From NCBI GenBank assembly GCA_963696875.1, contig CAVOLQ010000002.1, positions 248,001-312,000 of the forward strand: a stretch of DNA of 64,000 bases, in the 5' to 3' direction. Positions 54,656 to 62,723 of this stretch are shown here, piece by piece (position 1 is the stretch's first letter; each line of letters starts with the position of its first letter). This stretch comes from Albibacterium sp963696875 (GTDB taxonomy: Bacteria; Bacteroidota; Bacteroidia; Sphingobacteriales; Sphingobacteriaceae). The notes under the pieces were generated by a model that did no database searches, was not told the origin of the DNA, and saw only the letters and a list, made by a program, of their open reading frames with translations. The position numbers were made by a program, and so were the translations under genes.

Positions 54656-56785
54656 ATGGCAACAAAAAAGAATAATCCTTACAAACATATACTTACCCAA
54701 TTAATTACTGACGTACTTCAGAATTCCCAAAAAAAGCCACTAAATTACAAGCAAGTTGCTTCAAAATTGAACGTATTAGATGATGAATCGAAAAAGGCAA
54801 TTCAAGAGGTATTGATTGAAGAGTCAAAATCGGGTAACTTGAAGGAAGTCGGAAAGGGAAAGTATGTATTAAAAGAACTGAAAACTATCCTCATTGGACG
54901 TGTCGACCTAACGGCAGATGGCTCAGCTTATATTGTACCTGAAGGTGAGCTTGAAGACGATATCTACATTGCCCCCAGAAAGTTACGGAATGCACTTCAC
55001 GGAGATATTGTAAAAATCCACTCCTATGAAAGCCGGAGAGGTAGAAAAAAAGAAGGCGAGGTACTGGAAATCATCAAAAGAGCCAGAGACTCTTATGCTG
55101 GCTTATTAAAAGTATCTCCCCAATTTGCTTTCCTGATTGCAGACGACCGAAAAATGCTTCAAGATATCTTCATTCCTCTTGAAGACTTAAATGGCGCTGT
55201 TGATGGCCAAAAAGCCGTGGTTTCGATAGTTGATTGGCCGGAAGGTAGTAAAAACCCAGTGGGGAAGGTAATAGATATATTGGGATTCCAAGGAGAGAAT
55301 AATACAGAAATGAATGCCATTCTCGCCGAATATGGGTTCCCTCTCAATTTCCCTCTTATTGTAAATAAAGAAGCGGAAGCACTTTCTGACAGCATACCTA
55401 AAGAAGAAATAGCTAAACGTAGGGATTTCCGTAAGAAGCTAACCTTCACAATAGATCCCGCAGACGCCAAAGATTTTGATGATGCTCTTTCTTTTGAAAA
55501 ATTAGAAAATGGCAATTATGAAATTGGAATTCATATCGCCGATGTAAGCCATTTTGTTCAAGTCGACAGTGAATTGGATAAAGAAGCCTATGATCGCGGG
55601 ACTTCAGTCTATTTAGTAGATCGAGTGATTCCTATGTTACCAGAGCATCTATCTAACAACTTATGTTCTTTAAAACCAAACGTAGACCGACTTTGCTTCT
55701 CTGCAATTTTAGAACTCGACCATAAAGCGAATGTTTTAGACCAATGGTTTGGTAAGACGATTATTCATTCCGACAGACGTTTAAGTTACGAAGATGCACA
55801 AGAACTTATTGAGAACAAAAAAGGCGATCTTAGCGATGAGTTGGATCTTTTAAATAAGCTAGCCCATATTTTACGTGAGCAGCGTTTCAGAGCGGGTGCG
55901 ATTAGCTTTGAATCTGTTGAAACAAAGTTCAAATTAGATAAAACGGGCAAACCCATTGGAATTTACATCCGAGAACGGAAAGATGCCCATAAGCTGATAG
56001 AAGAGTTCATGCTTTTAGCAAATAGAAAGGTAGCAGAATTGATAGGAAAAAGAGAAAAAGGAAAAAACAAATTAACTTTTGTATTTCGCTCGCACGATTC
56101 GCCAAATGAAACCACCTTGGCTAATTTCGCTCAATTTGCTGCAAGATTTGGTTATAAAATCAATACGAATAGTGAACGTGAAATTGCCCATTCTTTAAAT
56201 CATTTGATGCATAATATCGAAGGGAAGAAAGAACAAAATGTTCTTACTCAATTAGCTATTCGATCCATGGCTAAAGCCGTTTATACAACTGCTAATCCGA
56301 GTCACTACGGACTAGGATTCGATTTTTACACCCACTTTACATCTCCAATACGTCGTTATCCGGACATAATGGTGCATCGTCTATTAGAACATTATCTAGA
56401 AAATAAAAGCTCTGTAAATAAAGAAGCCTACGAAAAAATGTGTGTTCATGTATCTCAGATGGAGAAAAAAGCAGCTGATGCTGAACGTGCTTCAATTAAA
56501 TACAAACAGGCCGAATATCTCAAAGATCAAATTGGAGAGGTTTTTATTGGTCTAATTTCGGGCGTTACTGAATGGGGCATGTATGTGGAAATCGAAGAAA
56601 ACAAATGCGAAGGAATGATCCGCCTTCGTGATATGAACGATGACTTTTATGAATTAGATGAAAAAAATTATGCGTTAATAGGAAAAAGAAATAAAAAACA
56701 ATATCAATTGGGAGATGAAGTAAGGGTTAAAGTAAAGAGTGTTGACCTAGCCAAACGACAAATCGATTTTACGATGGCCAAATAA
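54656..56785 (+). CDS. rnr: Ribonuclease R
   Basis: Processive 3'-5' exoribonuclease that degrades structured RNA. The 709 residues show an N-terminal helix-turn-helix-like part (1-70), cold-shock domains (about 75-225), the RNB catalytic domain with DPADAKDFDDALS (267-279), and a C-terminal S1 domain beginning IGEVFIGLISGVTEWGMYVEI. Shorter than E. coli RNase R because it lacks the basic tail. The polyprenyl synthase gene follows after 39 bases. Confidence 0.97.
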   Translation: MATKKNNPYKHILTQLITDVLQNSQKKPLNYKQVASKLNVLDDESKKAIQEVLIEESKSGNLKEVGKGKYVLKELKTILIGRVDLTADGSAYIVPEGELEDDIYIAPRKLRNALHGDIVKIHSYESRRGRKKEGEVLEIIKRARDSYAGLLKVSPQFAFLIADDRKMLQDIFIPLEDLNGAVDGQKAVVSIVDWPEGSKNPVGKVIDILGFQGENNTEMNAILAEYGFPLNFPLIVNKEAEALSDSIPKEEIAKRRDFRKKLTFTIDPADAKDFDDALSFEKLENGNYEIGIHIADVSHFVQVDSELDKEAYDRGTSVYLVDRVIPMLPEHLSNNLCSLKPNVDRLCFSAILELDHKANVLDQWFGKTIIHSDRRLSYEDAQELIENKKGDLSDELDLLNKLAHILREQRFRAGAISFESVETKFKLDKTGKPIGIYIRERKDAHKLIEEFMLLANRKVAELIGKREKGKNKLTFVFRSHDSPNETTLANFAQFAARFGYKINTNSEREIAHSLNHLMHNIEGKKEQNVLTQLAIRSMAKAVYTTANPSHYGLGFDFYTHFTSPIRRYPDIMVHRLLEHYLENKSSVNKEAYEKMCVHVSQMEKKAADAERASIKYKQAEYLKDQIGEVFIGLISGVTEWGMYVEIEENKCEGMIRLRDMNDDFYELDEKNYALIGKRNKKQYQLGDEVRVKVKSVDLAKRQIDFTMAK

Positions 56786-56824
56786 GAATTTAATCAAATT
56801 AAAAACTCGTTCTTCTCATTAACT

Positions 56825-57796
56825 ATGCATTTAATTAAACCTTATCAAGAAGCTGTAAATAAAGGACTAAAAACAGTTTCTTATCCAAGACAACCAGAAA
56901 AACTTTACGACCCAGTACGTTATTTTATTGACATCGGAGGTAAACGAATTCGCCCTGTGTTAACCTTACTCGCTGCAGAGATGCACGGTTGTACAATCGA
57001 AAAAAGTCTAAATACTGCTTTGGCAATTGAACTCTTCCATAACTTCACATTGATGCACGATGATCTCATGGATAATGCATCATTGAGAAGAGGAAAAACT
57101 ACTATTCACGAAAAATGGAACCCCTCTATAGCGATACTTTCAGGTGATACAATGCTAATCTCAGCTTATCAATTATTAACTCAAAACGACTCCATCGTCC
57201 TCCCTCAATTGCTAGAGACATTCAATAACGTAGCGATTGAAGTTTGTCAAGGACAACAACTAGACATGGATTACGAAGAAAGCAGCAACGTATCAATAGA
57301 TGAGTACATCAATATGATTCGGTTAAAAACTGCAGTCCTACTGGGTGCAGCTTTAAAAATGGGTGCCATCGTAAGTGGAGCACCGTCAGAAACAGCAATC
57401 CATTTAGAGCAATTTGGGATAAATGTTGGAATTGCTTTTCAACTACAAGATGATTTGCTTGATGTATATGGAAAGGTGCATGAATTTGGGAAAGAAATCG
57501 GCGGCGATATCATTGCCAACAAGAAAACATTCCTCATGTTAAAAGCCATTGAATTAGCGGAAGGAGAAAATGCAAAACTTCTTCAAAAATGGATTCCTAT
57601 AAATAATCAAGACGAAGAGAAAATCAAAAATATTACTAAAGTTTATGACGATTTAGGAATTCAAGAATTAACGATATCAAAAATGCGTTTTTATTCTGAT
57701 AAAGCCTATGACGCCCTAGACAGGATAAATCTCCCTGAAAATAAGAAAACCACATTGAAACAATTAACAGAAAGTTTGTTGGTAAGAAATTCCTAA
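56825..57796 (+). CDS. Polyprenyl diphosphate synthase (trans-isoprenyl)
   Basis: Elongates isoprenyl diphosphates, supplying the side chain of menaquinone or other isoprenoids. The first Asp-rich motif is DDLMD (79-83) within LMHDDLMDNASLRRG, and the second is QDDLLDVYG (about 217-225); GGKRIRPVL is at 38-46. Length of 323 is normal for geranylgeranyl to octaprenyl synthases. Chain length cannot be told. Menaquinone genes mqnA and mqnE lie 4 kb downstream. Confidence 0.93.
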   Translation: MHLIKPYQEAVNKGLKTVSYPRQPEKLYDPVRYFIDIGGKRIRPVLTLLAAEMHGCTIEKSLNTALAIELFHNFTLMHDDLMDNASLRRGKTTIHEKWNPSIAILSGDTMLISAYQLLTQNDSIVLPQLLETFNNVAIEVCQGQQLDMDYEESSNVSIDEYINMIRLKTAVLLGAALKMGAIVSGAPSETAIHLEQFGINVGIAFQLQDDLLDVYGKVHEFGKEIGGDIIANKKTFLMLKAIELAEGENAKLLQKWIPINNQDEEKIKNITKVYDDLGIQELTISKMRFYSDKAYDALDRINLPENKKTTLKQLTESLLVRNS

Positions 57797-57830
57797 ACAA
57801 TTATCTTCCTAACTAATAACCCTTACAATA

Positions 57831-57865
57831 AAAAAGGTGCTAACCGATTCGATTAGCACCTTTTT
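57831..57865. terminator. Bidirectional terminator between the polyprenyl synthase and rpmA genes
   Basis: A perfect 13-base stem (57831-57843 against 57853-57865) with a 9-base loop, with an A run on one side and a T run on the other, 35 bases from the plus-strand stop and 28 bases from the rpmA stop. Confidence 0.93.
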
Positions 57866-57893
57866 ATAATAGAATAACTCGAGTGATACTCTA

Positions 57894-58234
57894 TTATTCA
57901 GCAGTTGTTTCTTCAACAACAGCTGCTTTAGTTTCTTTTTTCACTTTTGGTTTCGCCGGAGCTGCTACTTCAACTTCAACTTCTTGAGGAAGAACAGAAA
58001 CGTATGAATTATTGTCTCTTCCTTTTTGAAAATCACTTCTCCATTAATTAGTGCAAATAAAGTATGATCTTTACCTATACCTACGTTCAGACCCGGATTG
58101 TGCTTTGTACCACGCTGACGAACGATGATGTTACCGGCAATTGCAGGCTGACCACCAAATATCTTGATACCTAAACGTTTGCTATGTGATTCGCGACCGT
58201 TTCTTGAACTACCGGCTCCTTTTTTGTGTGCCAT
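57894..58234 (-). CDS. rpmA: 50S ribosomal protein L27, one frameshift
   Basis: Large-subunit protein near the peptidyl-transferase centre. It begins MAHKKGAGSSRNGRESHSKRLG and shows GGQPAIAGNIIVRQRGTKHNPG and GEVIFKK, all standard L27. After FKK one base is missing (A run near 58022-58027 on this strand), so the frame as written reads off into unrelated residues. Restoring one base gives GRDNNSYVSVLP and a 30-residue Val/Glu/Lys/Ala-rich tail ending at a stop at 57894, total 113 residues. The gene is essential, so a sequence error is the natural explanation. Co-transcribed with rplU, 47 bases upstream. Confidence 0.95.
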
Positions 58235-58281
58235 TTCTTATTATTTTTATGATCGGCAAAGCCAACCTTATTTTATAAATC

Positions 58282-58593
58282 TTAATTATAATTGATACCA
58301 GTGATCTCATCTTGGTAAATTGCTGACGGTGACCGTTTTTCTTTTTGTAACCTTTTCTTCTTTTCTTTTTGAAGATGATCACTTTATCACCTTTTAAATG
58401 AGACACGATCTTAGCTGATACTTTAGCACCTTTCAAATCAGATACCTAATTTGAATTTACCTTCGTTTTCTGCTAACAACACATTGTCAAATTCAATACT
58501 AGCGCCCTCATCTCCTTGTAATCTGTGTACAAAGATCTGCTGGTCTTTAGCAACTTTAAATTGCTGTCCGGCTATACTTACTATTGCGTACAT
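58282..58593 (-). CDS. rplU: 50S ribosomal protein L21, two frameshifts
   Basis: Large-subunit protein. The start MYAIVSIAGQQFKVAKDQ and RLQGDEGASIEFDNVLL match L21; then one extra base near 58444-58450 breaks the frame before LKGAKVSAKIVSHLKG, and one missing base near 58310 breaks it again before the C-terminus, which should read FTKIEITGIN. With both corrected the gene has 103 residues and a stop at 58282, the normal L21 size. The conserved KKKRRKGYKKKNGHRQ box is in the middle part. Essential gene, so probably a sequence error rather than a pseudogene. Confidence 0.94.
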
Positions 58594-58631
58594 TGTTAAT
58601 CGATTAAATTATTTAATTTTAAATTGTTGCG

Positions 58632-58662
58632 CAAAGCTAAGGATAATCCCTGCATAAACAAA
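58632..58662 (-). promoter_or_regulatory. Promoter of rplU-rpmA
   Basis: On the minus strand: TTTG (58662-58659), 19-base spacer, TAGCTTTG (58639-58632). This is a full consensus promoter, about 38 bases ahead of the rplU start. Confidence 0.78.
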
Positions 58663-58677
58663 AGTATTTTTAAATAT

Positions 58678-59184
58678 TTATTCCGTTTTACGATCCTCCG
58701 CATCTTTTATTACTTGCTGTGCAACATTAATAACCGATTTTGCAGCATCATACATTTTAGAATTGCCGATATACCTAGCGTCGATTAAAACAGACTTACT
58801 CTTTTCCTTATAATTCATCTCTAAATAGAAATGTGGAGAATGTTGAGCATCCGCACTCCCATCGCTCATTACCAGCTCATCTGGCAAGTTCCAGAACCCT
58901 AGCTCTGCGGCCTTATAATGTAAGTATAATAAATCATCCTTTCTTAGTTTCACAGTCGTTTCGACCAAGGAGTCCCGCTGATTTAGGTATTGAAAATGTC
59001 CTGTCTTAGAATCATATTGATTAACCAAGCTGTCCCCTTCTCCATATTTCAGTACAAATCCCTCGAAATCGGTCGACCGAAAGGGGGCCTTCTTTATCAT
59101 CTCACTATAATAATAAACACTATATAGCATAAAAGGCACCACGATCGTTAATGCTAAATAGATTTTTTTTGACTTGTTGCTCAT
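58678..59184 (-). CDS. Hypothetical membrane-anchored protein
   Basis: A 168-residue protein with one N-terminal hydrophobic segment (about residues 9-26) and a soluble remainder, probably extracytoplasmic. The sequence includes LKYGEGDSLVNQYDSKTGHFQYLNQ and a later HSPHFYLEMNYKEKSKSV, suggesting beta structure. No domain recognised. It has its own consensus promoter and ends about 85 bases upstream of rplU's start, on the same strand. Confidence 0.8.
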   Translation of the reverse strand: MSNKSKKIYLALTIVVPFMLYSVYYYSEMIKKAPFRSTDFEGFVLKYGEGDSLVNQYDSKTGHFQYLNQRDSLVETTVKLRKDDLLYLHYKAAELGFWNLPDELVMSDGSADAQHSPHFYLEMNYKEKSKSVLIDARYIGNSKMYDAAKSVINVAQQVIKDAEDRKTE

Positions 59185-59217
59185 CTTAAATTACAAAGTA
59201 GATCTTTTGTTTCTTTG

Positions 59218-59249
59218 CAAAATTAAGGATTTGTACCTTAGTCAACAAA
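59218..59249 (-). promoter_or_regulatory. Promoter of the hypothetical membrane-anchored protein gene
   Basis: Minus strand: TTTG (59249-59246), 20-base spacer, TAATTTTG (59225-59218), 34 bases before the start codon. Good fit to the lineage consensus. Confidence 0.65.
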
Positions 59250-59364
59250 CATTTAACAGTCTAATAAACTTGTTGGCGAGCACTCTGAAGAATAAATGAA
59301 CAAAAAATAGATAAAAAATGTAACAAAAAATGGAATATGTGTTCCAATATACAGAAGTAAATGA

Positions 59365-59862
59365 ATGGTAAACAAAGACGAATTATTTAAGGAAGTTTTC
59401 GATACAAACTCTTCTAAAATCTATCATTTATGTCTTGGTTATGCCGGGAATGAAGACATCGCTAATGATTTGATGCAAGAGACATTCATTAAAGTATGGC
59501 AAAACTTAGATAGATTTAGAAACCAATCGCAGATTTCAACATGGATTTACCGAATTGCTGTAAATACCTGTCTTTCCTATTTGCGAGTAGAAAAAAGAAA
59601 AAACAACGACCCTTTAAATTCCGAACACATTGAAAATCTGGCAGATGAACCCTCGGCAAAACAAGAGCAAGTAAGCCAACTTTATAAAAGCATCTCTCAC
59701 CTTGAAGAGAACGAAAGAATGATCATCACGATGGTTCTGGACGAGGTACCTTATCCCGAGATTGCAGACATATTTGCGATATCAGAAGGAAATTTAAGAG
59801 TGCGGATACATCGTATTAAACAAAAACTTACCCGAATATACAACCAATATGAAAAGTTTTGA
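59365..59862 (+). CDS. ECF-type RNA polymerase sigma factor
   Basis: Extracytoplasmic-function sigma-70 factor of 165 residues. Region 2 is clear (NDLMQETFIKVWQNLDRFRNQSQISTWIYRIAVNTC, about residues 35-69), and region 4 follows (ISHLEENERMIITMVLDEVPYPEIADIFAISEGNLRVRIHRIKQKL). The first ATG (59365) gives the usual length. The next gene overlaps its end by 14 bases and encodes a membrane protein that may act as its anti-sigma partner. No autoregulated promoter could be confidently picked. Confidence 0.93.
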   Translation: MVNKDELFKEVFDTNSSKIYHLCLGYAGNEDIANDLMQETFIKVWQNLDRFRNQSQISTWIYRIAVNTCLSYLRVEKRKNNDPLNSEHIENLADEPSAKQEQVSQLYKSISHLEENERMIITMVLDEVPYPEIADIFAISEGNLRVRIHRIKQKLTRIYNQYEKF

Positions 59863-60454
59863 AGCTATAAAAGAGTTGTGGAAAGTGCAGAATGACCCGC
59901 CGATAAATTATGATACAATCCTGAAGAATATCTATAGTAACAGAAAAAACTATGCCCGGAAACTAGTCATCCAAAACGTTTGCGTATCCATCGCCTTAGC
60001 CATTATAATCAGTATTTGGTTGTTTAAACCATTTTTTACTTGGACCACACATTTGGCTATGCTGCTTCTTTCATTCTGTTTAACTTACTTTTTAATAATC
60101 CAGTTTAAAGATTATAAAAAAGTAAGGCATTTTGATCTACATCTTTTGAAACCTCAGGACTTCATTAACTACCTGGAACAATATCAAAAAGAGAGCTACC
60201 TGCTTAATAAAAGAAATTACAAAATATATACACTTGGAATCGGGTTCGCATTTGTATTGATTCTTTTTGAAATGTATTTCATTCTCCCATTCTGGATTCT
60301 TCTTTTATTTATTATAGCTGCAATAGGCTGGTTTGGGTTAAGTTACATGCTATTGATGAAAGAATACATTAAGTCTGAAAACAATCGAATAGCAATGATG
60401 ATCTCCCAACTGAAGAAAATCAAAAATCAATTGAAAGATTCTTCTACGAATTAG
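59849..60454 (+). CDS. Hypothetical four-helix membrane protein overlapping the sigma factor gene
   Basis: A 201-residue protein with two pairs of hydrophobic segments (about 40-60, 66-87 and 126-145, 147-168), a soluble N-terminal 35-residue cytoplasmic head beginning MKSFEAIKELWKVQNDPP, and a charged C-terminal tail. Its start lies inside the ECF sigma gene. Overlapping sigma/anti-sigma pairs are usual, but this has no zinc-binding anti-sigma motif (HxxxCxxC). An anti-sigma or regulatory role is inferred from position only. Confidence 0.75.
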   Translation: MKSFEAIKELWKVQNDPPINYDTILKNIYSNRKNYARKLVIQNVCVSIALAIIISIWLFKPFFTWTTHLAMLLLSFCLTYFLIIQFKDYKKVRHFDLHLLKPQDFINYLEQYQKESYLLNKRNYKIYTLGIGFAFVLILFEMYFILPFWILLLFIIAAIGWFGLSYMLLMKEYIKSENNRIAMMISQLKKIKNQLKDSSTN

Positions 60455-60881
60455 CAACATCGGTGCATTATATCGTAAGTAATTTATTACTGTTTTTTTT
60501 GGCCGACCTACACCTGGTTCTATCTTTCTGCGATCAATTTCCGACAGTTCTGCGACAATTCTGCGACTAAATAGCTATTTAGTCGCAGAATTGTCGCAGA
60601 ACTGTCGCAGGAACGGTATATTTGGTTAAAGCCAGCTTTCTAGATGACAACTACACTTGTTAAACAAAAGATCAAACTTCTATGTTGTTCCTAAAATGTT
60701 CATTGCCTCCGATATGGGATTTTCACGAAAAGGAAAGGGGAAAGCGTCAAATTAAAGAACGTTTCAATTAGAAGTTTTTAGCTTCTTTAAAAACAATAAT
60801 CGAAAGATTGCATTAACATCATATAAGTCAAATCCCCAAGAATAAATTTGCTAAATTGAGCAATTACAAAAAATACATAAA
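60455..60881. other. Intergenic region with palindromic repeat, before the aldo/keto reductase gene
   Basis: About 430 bases without a convincing ORF. Its main content is the palindrome at 60542-60607. A TAAATTTG box at 60843-60850 lies 32 bases before the aldo/keto reductase start and could be a -7 element. Confidence 0.5.
60542..60607. repeat. Perfect 66-base palindrome made of short repeats
   Basis: The 33-base arms 60542-60574 and 60575-60607 are exact reverse complements with no loop (centre TAGCTA). Each arm consists of near-direct repeats of a 10-11-base unit, TTCTGCGACAA, occurring twice per arm; a degenerate unit, TTCTGCGATCAA, precedes the left arm near 60516-60527. It looks like a REP/MITE-like interspersed element or a strong structured terminator after the sigma/membrane gene pair. 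Only one copy is in this window. Confidence 0.85.
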
Positions 60882-61833
60882 ATGAATTATAGATCTTTAG
60901 GAAATTCATCGTTATCCGTTTCTCCTCTCACTTTTGGCGGAAATGTTTTTGGATGGACGCTGAATGAAGCAGAATCTTTTAAAATTCTTGACCAATTTGT
61001 AGATGCAGGCTTTAATTTTATTGATACCGCGGATACTTACTCAAAGTGGGTAGAAGGAAAACCATGGTGGGGAATCTGAGACTATCATCGGAAATTGGAT
61101 GAAGAGCAATAATAAGCGTGAAAAAGTAATCATAGGAACTAAGGTCGGCGGAGAGTTGGGACCCGAACAAAAAGGTCTTAGTGCCAAGTATATGATCAAT
61201 GCGGTAGAAGCGTCTCTGCGAAGGCTGCAAACCGATTATGTAGACCTTTACCAGGCCCATTATGACGATAGCAATACTGAGCAAGAAGAAACCTTGGAAG
61301 CTTTTGACAAGCTGGTTAAAGAGGGAAAAGTAAGGTATATCGGAGCCTCTAATTTAAGCGGAGAACGATTGAAATCATCCTTAGAAATAAGCAAGAAAAA
61401 TAATTTTGTCGAATACATTTCTCTACAGCCACTTTACAATTTATACGATCGGTCGAAATTTGAGACGGAATACTTACCGGTGGTCAAAGAATATAATTTA
61501 GGTGTAATCCCCTATTATTCATTAGCTAGTGGCTATTTAAGCGGTAAATACCGAAGCGAGGAGGATTTAAATAAAAGCGTGCGAGGCCATGGTATCAAGA
61601 AATACCTGAACGAGCGCGGATTTAGAATACTAGACGCCCTTGATAATCTTGCCGAAAAACATGGTGCAAGTCCAGCTAGGGTAGCTTTAGCCTGGTTAAT
61701 CCATAAACCTGAAATCACTTCTGCTATTGTAAGTGCAACTAGTGACAAACAAATGAATGAGCTAATTTTATCAACTCAGTTGTCTTTGAGTACTGGAGAA
61801 ATGCAATTTCTAGATCAAGAAAGTGCTTTTTGA
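60882..61833 (+). CDS. Aldo/keto reductase, one frameshift
   Basis: NADPH-dependent oxidoreductase of the AKR superfamily. The beginning (RSLGNSSLSVSPLTFGGNVFGW, then FNFIDTADTYSKWVEG with the catalytic Asp and Tyr) is in one frame and the rest (EKVIIGTKVGGELG with the catalytic Lys, QTDYVDLYQAHYDD with the His) in another. One extra base in the A run at 61058-61061 causes the break; its removal restores GNHGGESETIIGNWMK and a 316-residue protein. Substrate unknown. The end overlaps mqnA, convergent, by 19 bases. Confidence 0.88.
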
Positions 61834-62567
61834 CTTTCCAAAGGTACTAATTCTCCAATAAACTGATGGAACAGCTTAATGGCAGCCCTCTTTTTATCAT
61901 CGAGATCATAATTGATTGAATTTAAAAGGTATTCTCGAATATCAATATTTTTATGTTCAGGAATACCTTTCGACGCCTCTTCCCTATTAGCCAAACCAAA
62001 TCCTAATGCCTTATTAAAAAGCGTAATAAATTTTTCAGGAAGCTCCTTATTGGCTGTCCAAACTGCGTATGTAAAGGGTAAACCACAAAAATCTGTCCAG
62101 GCCTCTCCCAAATCGTAAGCAAAAGGTTCGAATTTATCCTTTCCAAAAGTCCTGTCTCCTATTTGAACGTAAGCATCTGCCGGTTCCCCACCTTCTACAA
62201 TTATGACTTCTTGCTTCCAATAGTTTTGAAGCAGAACACGAGCTAAATTATTGGATGTACGCGATTGTAGATCAAGTCGCATGGACCTAATTTCATTTAT
62301 GGGTTTTTTGCTGAAAATAAATACTGAGGTCACCTTTCCAACCGAGCCTATACAATAATCTGAGATAATGTTATAATTTGGAATATCAAGTAATGCAGCA
62401 ACCGGCACTAAGCCCGCATCTACCTCATTGTTAATAAGTTTATTTGCGCATTCAGAAGGAATATCAAGACTTAACTCCATCATATCCAGCAGTTGTTGAC
62501 TTTTTTCAATCCCGTAAACAAATGGAATGGTGTTGGTATAAGATACAGCTGATATTTTTATTTTCAT
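61815..62567 (-). CDS. mqnA: Chorismate dehydratase, futalosine pathway
   Basis: MqnA converts chorismate to 3-enolpyruvyl-benzoate, first step of the futalosine menaquinone route. The 250-residue, periplasmic-binding-protein-like sequence begins ISAVSYTNTIPFVYGIE, has DAGLVPVAALLD (about 50-61), GSVGKVTSVFIFSK and AYVQIGDRTF. It is followed upstream by mqnE on the same strand, 157 bases away. Confidence 0.94.
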   Translation of the reverse strand: MKIKISAVSYTNTIPFVYGIEKSQQLLDMMELSLDIPSECANKLINNEVDAGLVPVAALLDIPNYNIISDYCIGSVGKVTSVFIFSKKPINEIRSMRLDLQSRTSNNLARVLLQNYWKQEVIIVEGGEPADAYVQIGDRTFGKDKFEPFAYDLGEAWTDFCGLPFTYAVWTANKELPEKFITLFNKALGFGLANREEASKGIPEHKNIDIREYLLNSINYDLDDKKRAAIKLFHQFIGELVPLESQKALS

Positions 62568-62723
62568 TGGAATAGTTTGTTTAATAGTGGCGATGAAGCT
62601 ATCATGAGTGAATTATTTATTGCGGTTTGGGAACTTATAAGCTCATGATGGTTTTTACATATTTTTAACATAGTATATTTTGATAGATCTCCTCAATATG
62701 GATTCATACCATTTACCTCTAAC

